Shown one piece after another: positions 43,606 to 53,241 of a stretch of 64,000 nt of DNA. The notes below the pieces were generated by a model that made no database searches, was not told the origin of the DNA, and saw nothing but the letters and a program-made list of their open reading frames with translations. The stretch's first letter is position 1. Every line of letters begins with the position of its first letter. Origin of the DNA: Sphingomonas crusticola. GTDB taxonomy: Bacteria > Pseudomonadota > Alphaproteobacteria > Sphingomonadales > Sphingomonadaceae. Location: assembly GCF_003391115.1 (NCBI RefSeq), contig NZ_QTJP01000001.1, positions 1,240,001-1,304,000 on the forward strand, read 5' to 3'. A program made the position numbers and the translations under genes.

Positions 43606-44543
43606 GCCCGTTCCTCCCGCAGCACCGCATTCAGCGTCCGTCGCGTCAGAATGGTCTTGTAAGCGTTGAGCGGGGTAGTCCGGGCACCATCGAGCGCAAC
43701 CTCGGCGATCCGCTCCGCCCCCTGCTCGCGTTCCGCTGCCTCGACCCGCCACGGCTTGTGTGCGAGACCGCCGAAAGCGAAGCGCTGGAAGCCGTCGCCG
43801 ATCACCGCCGCCACCGAGACGTTAGCGAAAGCGTAGGAGGCTCGGTCGCGCACCTTGCGGTAGATATGCTTGCCGCCAAGGGGCCTGGGCAGCACCACGC
43901 CGGTGATCAGTTCGCCCGGCTGCAGCACCGTTTCGATATGCGGGGTGTCGCCGGGAAGGCGGTGGAATTCGGCCAGCGGAATGGTGCGCGCGGCACCGCT
44001 CGGGCTGATCGTCTCCACCGTCGCGTCCAGCACCCGCATCGCGACCGCCATGTCGGACGGCTGGGTGGCGATGCAGGTCTCGCTCACGCCCATGATCGCA
44101 TGGTTGCGGCTGAAGCCGCCGATCGCAGAGCAGCCCGATCCGGGCGTGCGCTTGTTGCAGGGTTTGGACGTGTCGTAAAAATAGGGGCAACGCGTCCGCT
44201 GCAGCAAATTACCGGCGGTGGTGGCCTTGTTGCGTAACTGGCCGCTCGCGCCGGAGAGCAAGGCGCGGCTGAGCACCGCATAATCCTTTCGCACCCTTTG
44301 GTCGGCGGCGAGATCGGTGTTGCGGACATGCGCCCCGATGCGCAGCCCGCCGTCGCCACTTTCCTCGATCCGGTCGAGGCCGAGATGATTGACGTCGATC
44401 AGATGGGTCGGCGTCTCGATCTGCAGCTTCATCAGGTCGAGCAGGTTGGTGCCGCCGGCGATGAACTTGGCGCCCGGCTGCTGCGCCGCGGCTGCAGCCG
44501 CGGCCTGCGGGCTGGTGGCGCGTTCATAGGTGAAAGGCCTCAT
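43602..44543 (-). CDS. Aldehyde dehydrogenase FAD-binding subunit (PaoB/YagS-like)
   Basis: Middle subunit of 313 residues carrying FAD. FAD-binding motifs [15 protein letters not shown] (25-39) and TTAGNLLQ (108-115) are visible. Cysteines C119, C129 and C138 in a loop ([21 protein letters not shown]) mark the extra [4Fe-4S] cluster found in PaoB and 4-hydroxybenzoyl-CoA reductase. ATGA overlaps join it to both neighbouring subunit genes. Confidence 0.88.
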   Translation of the reverse strand: MRPFTYERATSPQAAAAAAAQQPGAKFIAGGTNLLDLMKLQIETPTHLIDVNHLGLDRIEESGDGGLRIGAHVRNTDLAADQRVRKDYAVLSRALLSGASGQLRNKATTAGNLLQRTRCPYFYDTSKPCNKRTPGSGCSAIGGFSRNHAIMGVSETCIATQPSDMAVAMRVLDATVETISPSGAARTIPLAEFHRLPGDTPHIETVLQPGELITGVVLPRPLGGKHIYRKVRDRASYAFANVSVAAVIGDGFQRFAFGGLAHKPWRVEAAEREQGAERIAEVALDGARTTPLNAYKTILTRRTLNAVLREERA

Positions 44544-45049
44544 GCCTCCTGCACCTCGCGAATGGCGTCGATGATGTTGGGATAAGCGGCGCAGCGGCAG
44601 ATATTGCCGCTCATCCGCTCGCGCACCTCCGCATCCGAAAAGTCGACCTGCATCAGGTCTTCGGTCACGTGGCTCGGAATGCCGTCGGCGATCTCGCCCA
44701 GCATCGCCACCGACGAGCAGATCTGGCCGGGAGTGCAATAGCCGCACTGGAAGCCGTCATGCTTCACGAACGCCGCCTGCATCGGGTGGAGCTGGTCGGG
44801 CGATCCCAGGCCTTCGATCGTCGTCACCTCTTCGCCGTCATGCATCACCGCCAGTGATAGGCAGGAATTGATCCGCCGCCCTTCGACGATGACCGTGCAG
44901 GCCCCGCACTGGCCGTGATCGCAACCCTTCTTGCTTCCGGTCAGGTGAAGATGCTCGCGCAACGCGTCGAGCAAGGTCACGCGCGGATCGAGCGTGAGCG
45001 TTCGGGGGTTGCCGTTCACGGTCAGGCTGAGCTGCATCGTCGGTGTCAT
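44540..45049 (-). CDS. Aldehyde dehydrogenase 2Fe-2S subunit (PaoA/YagT-like)
   Basis: Small electron-transfer subunit of 169 residues with two [2Fe-2S] clusters: C43, C48, C51 and C63 (plant-type) and C102, C105, C151 and C153. First gene of the three-subunit operon. Unlike E. coli PaoA it has no twin-arginine leader: the protein starts directly with the ferredoxin fold ([13 protein letters not shown]), so the complex is probably cytoplasmic, unless the true start lies further upstream, where no leader was found. Confidence 0.9.
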   Translation of the reverse strand: MTPTMQLSLTVNGNPRTLTLDPRVTLLDALREHLHLTGSKKGCDHGQCGACTVIVEGRRINSCLSLAVMHDGEEVTTIEGLGSPDQLHPMQAAFVKHDGFQCGYCTPGQICSSVAMLGEIADGIPSHVTEDLMQVDFSDAEVRERMSGNICRCAAYPNIIDAIREVQEA

Positions 45050-45185
45050 GCGGGCGTGCGTCTTTCAGATAGCGGGTTGCCTGGCGAGAGCGGCGCGGCA
45101 GCGACAGCCGCGCTTCCCGTCACAATTCCGCCGGATCACGTTGTTGGAATCGATCAAGGCAGCTCCCGCTCGGGTGGGAACGCGC

Positions 45186-46343
45186 CTAACGTAAAGCGGG
45201 TCCGCGCTTATTGCCATCGAGCGCATCGATCGCGCTCGCCGCGAGCAGGAAGGCGCCTACGCCGTAAAATTGCGTGTCCGACGCCGCCACCCTGTCCGGC
45301 TGATCGCTCACCTGCTGGACCCAGCCGAGACGGCCATCCGGCTGGATCGCGCGGACGAGCGCCGCCCAGCCCTTGCGCACCGCCGGCTCATAGCCTGCGC
45401 GATCGAGCAATCCCGCCTCGATCCCCCACGCCAGACCGTAGGTGAAGAAGCCGGTGCCGCTGCTTTCGGGCGGCGAGTTTTCCGGCGCGAGCAAAGATGG
45501 CGGCCAAGTCCCGTCGGGCTTCTGGAGCGGGACCAGCCGTGCCGCCATCTCACGAAACAGACCTTCCATCCTGATGCGGTCGGGACTGTTTTTGGGCAGC
45601 AGCGGGATGGTGCGCGCCATGCCGGCAATCACCCAGCCATTGCCACGCGCCCAGAACAATTTGCGGCCCTGGGCATCGCGCCGTTCGAAGAAGCGGCTGT
45701 CGCGATAGAAGAGCCGCTCTTTGGGATCGTAAAGAAAGTCGGTGGTCGCCCAGAATTCCTTCAGCGCGAACGCCGCGTAGCGCCGGTCGCCGGTCTGCCG
45801 GCTCATCTCGATCCAGCCGGCCGGCGCCATGAACAAAGCGTCGCACCAGCACCAGCGGGTCAGGCATTCGGTCGCGTCGTAACTGCCGGGTGGCGAATAG
45901 AAGGCCAGCGTCGTGCGTGGCGGATGCGCCAGGATATAATCGAATTTGGCGCGCGCCGGCCCTCGTGCCGCCGGCCCGGCCCCGTTCTTGACCGCCCACA
46001 GGTAAGGCTGGAGGATCGCCTGCGCATCCGCGTGATAAGGCCGCGCGTCGCTCGCCCAGCCGTTGGACTTGCCCATGGCCAGCAATGCGTCGCGGAAGCG
46101 CGGCTGCGGATCGCGATCAGCCAGCGCGGTCAGACCGATCCAGAAGGCGGCGCGCATCCAGGATCGCGCATCGGCCGTCTCCTCGACGTTGCGCGACATG
46201 CCGTCTGTCTGATGCAGGCGGGCCAATTGCCAGTCGGCAAGCCGCTCGGCCGCAATGCGTGGATCCACCGCTTGCGCCGCAACGCGCACCGGCAGCAGCG
46301 TCAGCGCCGCCATGAGCCCGTATATCGCTGCTCTGGTTGTCAT
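45186..46343 (-). CDS. Unsaturated glucuronyl/rhamnogalacturonyl hydrolase, GH105
   Basis: Hydrolase of 385 residues that removes the unsaturated uronic acid left at the end of oligosaccharides by polysaccharide lyases. A signal peptide (LMAALTLLPVRVAAQA) is followed by an alpha/alpha barrel; the family acid D168 lies in WCWCDALFMAP and WARGNGWVIAG is conserved. The freed unsaturated sugar rearranges toward 2-keto-3-deoxy acids, which the KDG kinase encoded at 47371 can use. Confidence 0.87.
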   Translation of the reverse strand: MTTRAAIYGLMAALTLLPVRVAAQAVDPRIAAERLADWQLARLHQTDGMSRNVEETADARSWMRAAFWIGLTALADRDPQPRFRDALLAMGKSNGWASDARPYHADAQAILQPYLWAVKNGAGPAARGPARAKFDYILAHPPRTTLAFYSPPGSYDATECLTRWCWCDALFMAPAGWIEMSRQTGDRRYAAFALKEFWATTDFLYDPKERLFYRDSRFFERRDAQGRKLFWARGNGWVIAGMARTIPLLPKNSPDRIRMEGLFREMAARLVPLQKPDGTWPPSLLAPENSPPESSGTGFFTYGLAWGIEAGLLDRAGYEPAVRKGWAALVRAIQPDGRLGWVQQVSDQPDRVAASDTQFYGVGAFLLAASAIDALDGNKRGPALR

Positions 46344-46423
46344 CGCACCTCTCCGTTATGGCCTGTGGCTATCAGCCCCGGGCGGCAGGGTCATGCCCGA
46401 AAAAGAGCTGAGCGGGAGGCTAT

Positions 46424-47308
46424 ATGGTCCGTCGTCTTGCCTTGCTTGCGGTACTGCTGGCGTCATCGGCGCATGCCGACCGCCTTTCACCCCCGCCTAC
46501 CCGCGAAGCCCAGGCACGGGTCCAGATCGCACCCTATCGCTACGACGACGTGCTGTGGGAAAATGACCGGACCGCGCATCGCATTTACGGCCACGCGCTG
46601 GAGGCCGCGGAGCCGCCGTCGGGCTCCGGGATCGACGCCTGGGGCAAATCGGTCCGCTGGCCCTTCATGGACCGTCAGCTGCGTTCGGGCGACCAGCATG
46701 CCGAACATGGCGAAGGGCTGGACTTTTACGACGTGCGCACCGGCCGCGGTGCCGGAGGGCTGGGCATCTGGTACGACAATAAATTATGGACCTCGCGCAA
46801 TTATCGCGTCGTCCGCATCCTCAATCCCGGGCCCAAAGTCGCCAGCTTCGAGGTAAGTTATGCGCCCTGGCCGGTCGATATCGTGCGCAACGTCCGCGAG
46901 ACGCGCAGATTCACGCTCCCGCTCGGCACCAGCTTCACCCGGCTCGTCTCGACGCTGCAGTCGAGCACGGCGGGTCCGCTGGTGGTTGGCATCGGCATCG
47001 GCAAGCACACTACCGGCCCGGGCAGGGAAGATGTGCTCAGGGACCCGGCCCACGGCTTCTTGAGCGTGTGGAGCCTACCCGCCGAAGGCAAGGGATCGAT
47101 GGCGGTGGCGATCCTGTTCGATCCGAAAAGCCTGGTCCGCATCACCGAGGATGCCGACAATTATCTGATCCTCCTGCGCCAACGGCCCGGCGTGCCGTTC
47201 GTCTATTATTCGGGCGCGGCCTGGGATGGCGGACCCGACTTTCATGATCGTAATTCCTGGACCCGCTATGTCCGTGCGCAACGGCCCGATTTCGATCCGC
47301 GCCACTGA
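46424..47308 (+). CDS. DUF4861-family exported protein
   Basis: Periplasmic protein of 294 residues with a signal peptide (LALLAVLLASSAHA) and GGGAGG before the ATG. The opening YRYDDVLWENDRTAHRIYG is characteristic of the DUF4861 family, often found in pectin- and uronate-polysaccharide loci, with unknown biochemical role. It is divergent from GH105 and upstream of KDG kinase, so a part in acidic-oligosaccharide use is likely. Confidence 0.78.
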   Translation: MVRRLALLAVLLASSAHADRLSPPPTREAQARVQIAPYRYDDVLWENDRTAHRIYGHALEAAEPPSGSGIDAWGKSVRWPFMDRQLRSGDQHAEHGEGLDFYDVRTGRGAGGLGIWYDNKLWTSRNYRVVRILNPGPKVASFEVSYAPWPVDIVRNVRETRRFTLPLGTSFTRLVSTLQSSTAGPLVVGIGIGKHTTGPGREDVLRDPAHGFLSVWSLPAEGKGSMAVAILFDPKSLVRITEDADNYLILLRQRPGVPFVYYSGAAWDGGPDFHDRNSWTRYVRAQRPDFDPRH

Positions 47309-47370
47309 TTTGCCGTGCCGCCCCGGCGGTGCTTAAGAAGCCGGGCAGAATCGAAAGGGCCGCCCGTTTT

Positions 47371-48387
47371 ATGTCTCCCGCCAAGCCGATCGTCTTCTTT
47401 GGCGAGATCATGCTGCGCCTCTCGCCGCCCAACCGCGAGTTACTGCTGCAATCGGCGAAGCTGGACGTGTGGGTCGCCGGTGCCGAGGCCAATGTCGCGA
47501 CCGGCCTCGCGCGGCTCGATCATCCCACCCGGATGGTGACGGCGGTGCCGGCGACGCCGTTGGGCGACGCGGCCGTGCAGGCGCTGCGCTCGCATGGTAT
47601 CGACGTTTCGGGCATCCAGCGCCGCGACGGGCGCATGGGCCTCTATTTCGTGACGCCCGGTGCCGGGTTGCGCGCCACGGAAGTGATTTACGATCGCGCG
47701 CATTCCGCTTTTGCCGACGCCCCGCCCGAAATTTGGGACTGGGATGCCGTCCTGGGCGATGCCGCCCGGCTGCATCTGTCCGGCATCACGCCGGCGCTCG
47801 GGCCCAACGGCACCCAAGCGGCGCTGGCCGCGGCGGCTGCCGCGACGCGCCTGGGCGTACCGATCTCGTTCGACGGCAATTGGCGTGGCAAATTGTGGGA
47901 GGCCTGGGATGGCCGCCCGCGCGAGACACTGTCCCAACTGGTGGCGCAGGCGGACATCATGTTCGGCAACCATCAGGATGTCGCGTTGCTGCTCGATCGC
48001 CATTTTTCCGGCGACGGCGAACAGCGCCGGCGCGAGGCCGCCGAAGCCGCTTTCATGGCTTTCCCCGGCCTCAGGCTGATTGCGTCGACGGCGCGCCATG
48101 TCGAGGATAGCGACCGCCATCGCCTTGCCGCGCGGATCGATACGCCCGAACGTGGCTTCCAGACCGACGAGCTCGCCATTTCCGGCATTGTCGATCGGAT
48201 CGGTGGCGGCGACAGCTTCGCGGCGGGCGTGCTGCACGGGCTGATCGAAGGCCTGAGCCTGGAAGACGTGGCCCGCGCCGGGCTGGCGCTGACCGCGCTC
48301 AAACATAGCCTGCCCGGCGATGCGAGCCTGTTCACCCGGCGCGATATTGCCGCTTTCCTCGAGGGCGGGCTCGACGTGCGGCGCTAG
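47371..48387 (+). CDS. kdgK: 2-dehydro-3-deoxygluconokinase (PfkB family)
   Basis: Phosphorylates 2-keto-3-deoxygluconate for Entner-Doudoroff cleavage. The 338 residues have the PfkB N-terminal FFGEIMLRLSPPNRELL, substrate region AGAEANVATGLARL and the C-terminal anion-hole motif DRIGGGDSFAAGVLHG with the catalytic aspartate. The ATG at 47371 fits the start of the domain better than the upstream alternative. It follows the DUF4861 gene and serves the GH105-derived products. Confidence 0.88.
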   Translation: MSPAKPIVFFGEIMLRLSPPNRELLLQSAKLDVWVAGAEANVATGLARLDHPTRMVTAVPATPLGDAAVQALRSHGIDVSGIQRRDGRMGLYFVTPGAGLRATEVIYDRAHSAFADAPPEIWDWDAVLGDAARLHLSGITPALGPNGTQAALAAAAAATRLGVPISFDGNWRGKLWEAWDGRPRETLSQLVAQADIMFGNHQDVALLLDRHFSGDGEQRRREAAEAAFMAFPGLRLIASTARHVEDSDRHRLAARIDTPERGFQTDELAISGIVDRIGGGDSFAAGVLHGLIEGLSLEDVARAGLALTALKHSLPGDASLFTRRDIAAFLEGGLDVRR

Positions 48388-48394
48388 CCGCGCG

Positions 48395-49396
48395 TTATTG
48401 CGAAGACCGCCTCGCCGCGAGCGTCATTGCCGTCCCGGCCAGGGCGGCCAGGCCAAGCCCTGTCACCACCCGGTGTCGCGCCGCCCACGTGTAGAGGCTG
48501 AAGCTGCGCCCGGATTTGATGCCCGATCGCACGCGGCCTTCATTGGCAGGCGCCGACATATTGTCGCTGGGCGTCGGCGGCCGGCTCGGATCGGTCAGCG
48601 CCGGAATCAGGAAGCGCGCCAGATGGTCGAGCAATCCGGGGAAATGGGTCCCGATCAGGACCTGCAAGCGCGGCACCCCGCCGATCGTGATCTCCCGCCG
48701 CGGATGCTCGGCCCCCTCCAGGATCGCCTGCGCGACCAGATCGGGATCGTAGACCGGCGGCGGGATCAGCGCCTCATGTCCCATATGATTGGCGGCATGC
48801 TGGCCGATCGGGGTATCGATTCCGCCCGGCTTCACCAGCGTGACCGAAACCGGGACCTGCTCCGTCACCAGCTCGATCCGCAGCGAATTGATATAGCCCT
48901 TCACGGCATGTTTCGACGCCGCATAGGCAGCCATCACGGGCGATGGCAGATCGGATGCGATCGAGCCCACCGTTATCAGCGCCCCACCGGATGCGCGCAT
49001 GTGTCGAAGCGCCGCGGTCGCACCGTTGACCACGCCGAAATAATTGGTGCGGAAAAGCTGCTCATGTTCCGCGATCGGCGTGTCGCGCAGCATTGCGTAG
49101 ATCGCCACGCCGGCATCGTTGACCCAGGTGTCGATCCGGCCGAACCGTGCGATCGCCAGGGCCGCGGCAGCCTCCACCTCTTCCGGCACGCCGACGTCGG
49201 CGACCGCGAAGGCAGCAACGCCCCCGGCCTGCTCGATCTCCGCGACGGCATTGGCGAGCGCGGCCTCGTCGCGCGCGACCAACACCACCTTGGCACCCGC
49301 GGCCGCGGCCATTTTCGCGGTGTCGAGGCCAATCCCCGAACTGGCGCCGGTGATCACCATGACCTGTTCGTGCAGCGGACGAAGATGATAACGCAT
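48395..49396 (-). CDS. SDR-family oxidoreductase with C-terminal extension
   Basis: Short-chain dehydrogenase of 333 residues: cofactor motif TGASSGIGLD (17-26), NDAG, catalytic serine in VGSIAS and YAASK. Beyond the usual 250 residues there is a tail with a proline-rich linker and a hydrophobic segment (VVTGLGLAALAGTAMTLAA), probably a membrane anchor. Similar long SDRs are common in alphaproteobacteria with unknown substrate. Convergent with kdgK. Confidence 0.85.
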   Translation of the reverse strand: MRYHLRPLHEQVMVITGASSGIGLDTAKMAAAAGAKVVLVARDEAALANAVAEIEQAGGVAAFAVADVGVPEEVEAAAALAIARFGRIDTWVNDAGVAIYAMLRDTPIAEHEQLFRTNYFGVVNGATAALRHMRASGGALITVGSIASDLPSPVMAAYAASKHAVKGYINSLRIELVTEQVPVSVTLVKPGGIDTPIGQHAANHMGHEALIPPPVYDPDLVAQAILEGAEHPRREITIGGVPRLQVLIGTHFPGLLDHLARFLIPALTDPSRPPTPSDNMSAPANEGRVRSGIKSGRSFSLYTWAARHRVVTGLGLAALAGTAMTLAARRSSQ

Positions 49397-49594
49397 TGAG
49401 ACTATTCTCCGGGTTGCGGGCTACCTGCTTTGCACTGTCGCGTTCGCTGTGACGCGCCCTGGCGGCCACCGGCGCCCCCGACGCAACTCGTTGAGGAAGC
49501 TGCGAAACGGACCGCGCCTTAGGGGCGTTCCATCACGCGGCACGGGCCGCCGAAATAATCTGCACAAGCGCGCGCTCGCCGCTAAGAGGCGCCG
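49397..49594. other. Divergent gap before TonB receptor
   Basis: About 200 GC-rich bases. I see no operator, riboswitch or leader peptide, and no reading frame that would supply the receptor with a signal sequence; the receptor frame is closed by a TAA four codons before its ATG. Confidence 0.5.
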
Positions 49595-51652
49595 ATGCCC
49601 GCAGCCGTCCCGCCCCCCGCCGCCCCGACCGAGATCGTGGCTCCCGCCACCGAATCTTATACCGAAATTGTCGTCACGGGGCGGGGCCTGGCGCAGGTGG
49701 CAGGCGATGCCGCCTATGACGTTGTCACGATCGATCGGGCACGGCTGAACTCGACCGCCAGCGGCAGGCTCGAGGATGTGCTGCGCGACGTCGCCGGCTT
49801 CCAGCAATATCGGCGGTCCGATGCCCGTTCGGCGCATCCCACCAGCCAAGGCGCGACGCTGCGCGGACTTGGCGGCAATGCGTCGTCGCGCGCACTCATC
49901 GTGCTCGACGGCGTGCCGCAGATCGATCCGTTCGGCGGTTGGGCGACCTTTACCGCTTTCGATCCCTCCCGCCTCGGCGAGATCCGCGTTACGCGCGGCG
50001 GCGGCAGCGGGATTTACGGGCCGGGCGCTCTCGCCGGCACGATCGAGATCGACAGCGCCGGGCCGGAGCAATTGCGGCCGGCAACCGCCTCCTTCGCTTA
50101 TGGCAGCCGCAACGCGATCGATGCCGACGCCTCCCTGTCGAGCACCGCTGGGGCGGGCTTTGCCACCGTGTCCGCAAACTATCAGCGCGGCGATGGCTTC
50201 ATCCCGATCGTCGCCAGCCAGCGCGGCCCGATCGACCAGCCGGCCGCCTACCGCCAGGGCTCGGTCAACGCGCGCGCCATCTTTCCCGTGTCAGGCGAAA
50301 CCGAGCTCCAAGCTAACATGCTGCTGATGCGGGACGAGCGTAACCGCGGCGTACCCGGCACCGAAAACGCCACCACGGGCGCGGATGCCAGCTTGCGGCT
50401 GGTCGGCCGCGGCCGCTGGGGTTTTGAGGCGCTGACCTATCTCCAGCTGCGCAAGTTCAATTCCGGCTTCGCCAGCGCCAATGCGGGCCGGACCGCCGCC
50501 ACCCAGACCCTCGACCAGTTCAACGTGCCGGCGACCGGCGCCGGCGGGCGGATCGAACTGCGTCCGCCGCTCGGCGGCAATCTCGAGCTGCGCCTCGGCG
50601 CGGATGCGCGCTATACCGAGGGCGAAACCGAGGAATATTTCACCTATGTCGCCGGTGCCCCGACGCGCCAGCGTGAGGCGGGTGGGCGTACCACCACCGC
50701 CGGCGCCTTCGCCGATCTGAGCTGGCCGCTCGACGACCGCCTGATCCTCACCGGCGGCGGCCGCATCGACCGCTGGTGGATCACCGACGGGCGCCTGCGC
50801 GAACGCACGCTGGCCACCGGCGGCTTCGTGACCAACACGGATTACGCCGATCGCAGCGGCACCGAAACGACGGCCCGCGGCGGCATCGCGTGGAGGCCGG
50901 CGCGCCATTGGCACGCACGCGCGGCCGCGTACCTCGGCTGGCGCCTGCCGACGCTCAACGAACTCTATCGTCCATTCCGCGCCGGCGCTGATGCCACCGC
51001 CGCCAATCCCGCGCTTCGACCGGAGCGGCTCAAGGGGGTCGATGCGGGTATCGACTGGACGCCCTTCGCCAACACCAAAGTAAGCGGCACGATTTTCCAC
51101 AACGTTCTCGATCAGGCGATCGGCAATATCACGCTGGGCGCGGGGCCTGGTACCTTCCCAGGCGTCGGCTTCGTCGCAGCGGGCGGCGTCTATCGCCAGC
51201 GCGGTAACCTCGACGCGATCCGCTCGAACGGTGCCGAATTCGAAGCGCATGTGACGGATGGCCAATGGCGGTTGTCCGCCTCCTACGCTTATGTCGATGC
51301 CAGGGTGCGCGGCGAGGGTCTTTCGGCAGCGCTCGACGGCCTGCGCCCCGCCCAGACGCCGCGCCATCAGCTTTCGGCGACGCTGGGCCGCGAGGAATTG
51401 TGGGGCCTCTCGGCTTCCGCCACGTTGCGCTACGTGGCTGGGCAATATGAGGATGATCAGAATAGCCGCACCGACAAGAGCGCAACCACGCTCGATCTGA
51501 CGGCGGGCATTCCCATCGGACATAATCTGTCGATCGAGGCGCGCGCCGAAAACGTCACCAACGCCCGGATCGAGGCCACCGTGGCCTCCGACGGCACCAT
51601 CGAACGCGCGACGCCGCGTACCTTGTGGCTGGGGATCAGGTTCGGCGCCTAG
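49595..51652 (+). CDS. TonB-dependent receptor lacking a visible signal peptide
   Basis: Outer-membrane receptor of 685 residues. A TonB-box-like YTEIVVTGRG is followed by a plug domain (RLEDVLRDVAGFQQYRR, QGATLRGLGGNASSRALIVLDGVPQ) and a 22-strand-type barrel ending in LWLGIRFGA. The size suits cobalamin, siderophore or small-ligand receptors rather than polysaccharide types. The first residues (MPAAVPPPAAPTEIVAP) look like the mature N terminus and no export signal precedes them. Either the 5' end is altered, or a non-standard start is used. The ligand is unknown. Confidence 0.82.
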   Translation: MPAAVPPPAAPTEIVAPATESYTEIVVTGRGLAQVAGDAAYDVVTIDRARLNSTASGRLEDVLRDVAGFQQYRRSDARSAHPTSQGATLRGLGGNASSRALIVLDGVPQIDPFGGWATFTAFDPSRLGEIRVTRGGGSGIYGPGALAGTIEIDSAGPEQLRPATASFAYGSRNAIDADASLSSTAGAGFATVSANYQRGDGFIPIVASQRGPIDQPAAYRQGSVNARAIFPVSGETELQANMLLMRDERNRGVPGTENATTGADASLRLVGRGRWGFEALTYLQLRKFNSGFASANAGRTAATQTLDQFNVPATGAGGRIELRPPLGGNLELRLGADARYTEGETEEYFTYVAGAPTRQREAGGRTTTAGAFADLSWPLDDRLILTGGGRIDRWWITDGRLRERTLATGGFVTNTDYADRSGTETTARGGIAWRPARHWHARAAAYLGWRLPTLNELYRPFRAGADATAANPALRPERLKGVDAGIDWTPFANTKVSGTIFHNVLDQAIGNITLGAGPGTFPGVGFVAAGGVYRQRGNLDAIRSNGAEFEAHVTDGQWRLSASYAYVDARVRGEGLSAALDGLRPAQTPRHQLSATLGREELWGLSASATLRYVAGQYEDDQNSRTDKSATTLDLTAGIPIGHNLSIEARAENVTNARIEATVASDGTIERATPRTLWLGIRFGA

Positions 51653-51737
51653 CGGGCGCCCCGTTCGTCACGGCACCGTTTCGGTTGCCAAGTGTTGTGT
51701 CCGGGTCGGACCCATGTCCGAGCTTAGGAGAGACACG

Positions 51738-52454
51738 ATGAAAATGAACATTCTTGCCAGCGCGGCCGTGTTGGCGATGCTGGGCGCGATGCCGCTCACC
51801 GCGCAGCCATCGGGCGGGTGGAACAGCGCCTCGTCAGGGAATTGGGATCGCGACGCCTTCTGGCGCGGCGCCCCGGCAGACCCTCGCCAGCGTATTCAGT
51901 TCCTGCAGCAGCGGATCGATCGCGGCGTGGCCGATGGCAGCCTTAGCCGGCGCGAGGCACGCAATGCCCAGCTGGAGCTGAACAACATCCGCCGCGATGC
52001 CTTGCGCCGTGGCTGGAATTCAAGCCGTAGCGTGGCGATCCAGCAGCGGCTGGATACGCTGAGTCAGCGCCTACGCTGGCAGCGTCACAATGGCGATTCC
52101 GCCTATGGCCGCAATGGGGCAGGTTATGCGAGTGGCGGTGCCGGTTACTATGCCGGCAACGATCCGCGTTTCCGCACCAATTACGACGCTTCGCGTTACT
52201 ATCGTGACGGGCCCAATTATTCCGAGCGCCGCCTGTCGTCGCAGGACGAAATCTATCGCGGCTCGGACGGTCGTTATTATTGCAAACGCAATGACGGCAC
52301 GACCGGTCTGATCGTCGGCGCGGCAGGTGGCGGCATCCTCGGCAACGTGATCGACGGTGGACATAACCGTACCGCCGGCACCCTGATCGGCGGTGCACTC
52401 GGCGCCCTGCTTGGTAAGTCGATCGAGCAGAATAACGACGTTCGCTGTCGTTAA
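51738..52454 (+). CDS. Exported glycine-zipper (2TM) protein
   Basis: Envelope protein of 238 residues. AGGAG lies upstream of ATG 51738 and the product starts with a signal peptide (ILASAAVLAMLGAMPLTA). The middle is rich in Arg, Tyr, Asn and Gly and includes a helical QQRIDRGVADGSLSRREA segment. The C terminus has two glycine-zipper stretches (LIVGAAGGGILGNVIDGG, LIGGALGALLG), as in 17-kDa surface antigen-like proteins. No lipobox is seen. Function unknown; probably membrane-associated. Confidence 0.8.
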   Translation: MKMNILASAAVLAMLGAMPLTAQPSGGWNSASSGNWDRDAFWRGAPADPRQRIQFLQQRIDRGVADGSLSRREARNAQLELNNIRRDALRRGWNSSRSVAIQQRLDTLSQRLRWQRHNGDSAYGRNGAGYASGGAGYYAGNDPRFRTNYDASRYYRDGPNYSERRLSSQDEIYRGSDGRYYCKRNDGTTGLIVGAAGGGILGNVIDGGHNRTAGTLIGGALGALLGKSIEQNNDVRCR

Positions 52455-52470
52455 GACCAGAAATGTGGGT

Positions 52471-52492
52471 GCCCGGCCATATTCGGCCGGGC
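52471..52492. terminator. Bidirectional terminator hairpin
   Basis: Perfect 8-bp stem gcccggcc/ggccgggc with loop atattc, in the 40-base gap between convergent genes, ending two bases before the acyltransferase stop codon. No T-run follows, so efficiency is uncertain. Confidence 0.55.
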
Positions 52493-52494
52493 AT

Positions 52495-53232
52495 TCACGC
52501 GCTTACTTCGCCCGTTAGCGGGTGAAAGCCCAAGGCCTTGGCGACCGCCGCATAGGTTTCGCTGGCCAATCGTTTCCGGTCGATCCGCGCGCCGTCCAGC
52601 GGCGCCAGAAAATGCAATGTCACCCGCACCGGCGCCGGGCGGTTGAGCATACGCTTCAGCTCGCTGGTGAAGCCCGCACCGTGCGGCCAGGCGATCTCGC
52701 CTGCCCGCGCACCATAATCGACCGCGAGCGGCTGCACCGTGACCCCGGCCTCGTTGGCCGCGGCGAACAACGATGCCCGAAACGGGGTCAAGCTAAGCCC
52801 GTCGCCAGTACCGGCCTCCGCGAACAGCACGACCGGACGACCCTCGGTCAAGGCCACCGTTACCGCATTGGCTTGCTTGCGCGCTTCGCTGCGCTTCTGA
52901 CGCGCTACGAACACACTGCCGCCAACCTTGGCGAGCCATCCGATCAGCGACCAGCCCGCGATTTCCGACTTGGCGATGAAGCGGGCGGGCGTCGTTCCGC
53001 CGATCGCGGGAATATCGAGCCAGGAAATGTGATTGCCGGCATAGAGTACATTACCGGTCACCGGCCGACCAACGACCTTAATCCTAAGGCCAAGCAGCCA
53101 CCCGACACAGCCCAGGAAGAAGCGCACCATGACAGCGCCCCGCCCGAACAGTTGCAGGATTGCCCAGGCCGGCAGGCATACCAGCAACAGCCCGGCCATA
53201 CTCAGCACACGCCCCACCGCCCTCGCGGACAT
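52495..53232 (-). CDS. 1-acyl-glycerol-3-phosphate acyltransferase-like (PlsC family)
   Basis: Membrane acyltransferase of 245 residues for phospholipid or lipid synthesis. One N-terminal hydrophobic stretch precedes the catalytic NHISWLD (H-x4-D) motif and the substrate motif LFAEAGTGDG, a variant of the common FPEGT. It follows the fur gene by nine bases and may be co-transcribed with fur, rimI and tsaB. Confidence 0.88.
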   Translation of the reverse strand: MSARAVGRVLSMAGLLLVCLPAWAILQLFGRGAVMVRFFLGCVGWLLGLRIKVVGRPVTGNVLYAGNHISWLDIPAIGGTTPARFIAKSEIAGWSLIGWLAKVGGSVFVARQKRSEARKQANAVTVALTEGRPVVLFAEAGTGDGLSLTPFRASLFAAANEAGVTVQPLAVDYGARAGEIAWPHGAGFTSELKRMLNRPAPVRVTLHFLAPLDGARIDRKRLASETYAAVAKALGFHPLTGEVSA

Positions 53233-53241
53233 TATGCTGTC

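Noticed and set aside
49397-49594. Cobalamin riboswitch upstream of the TonB receptor
   Set aside because: No B12-box-like sequence or the expected stems could be seen in the 198 bases.
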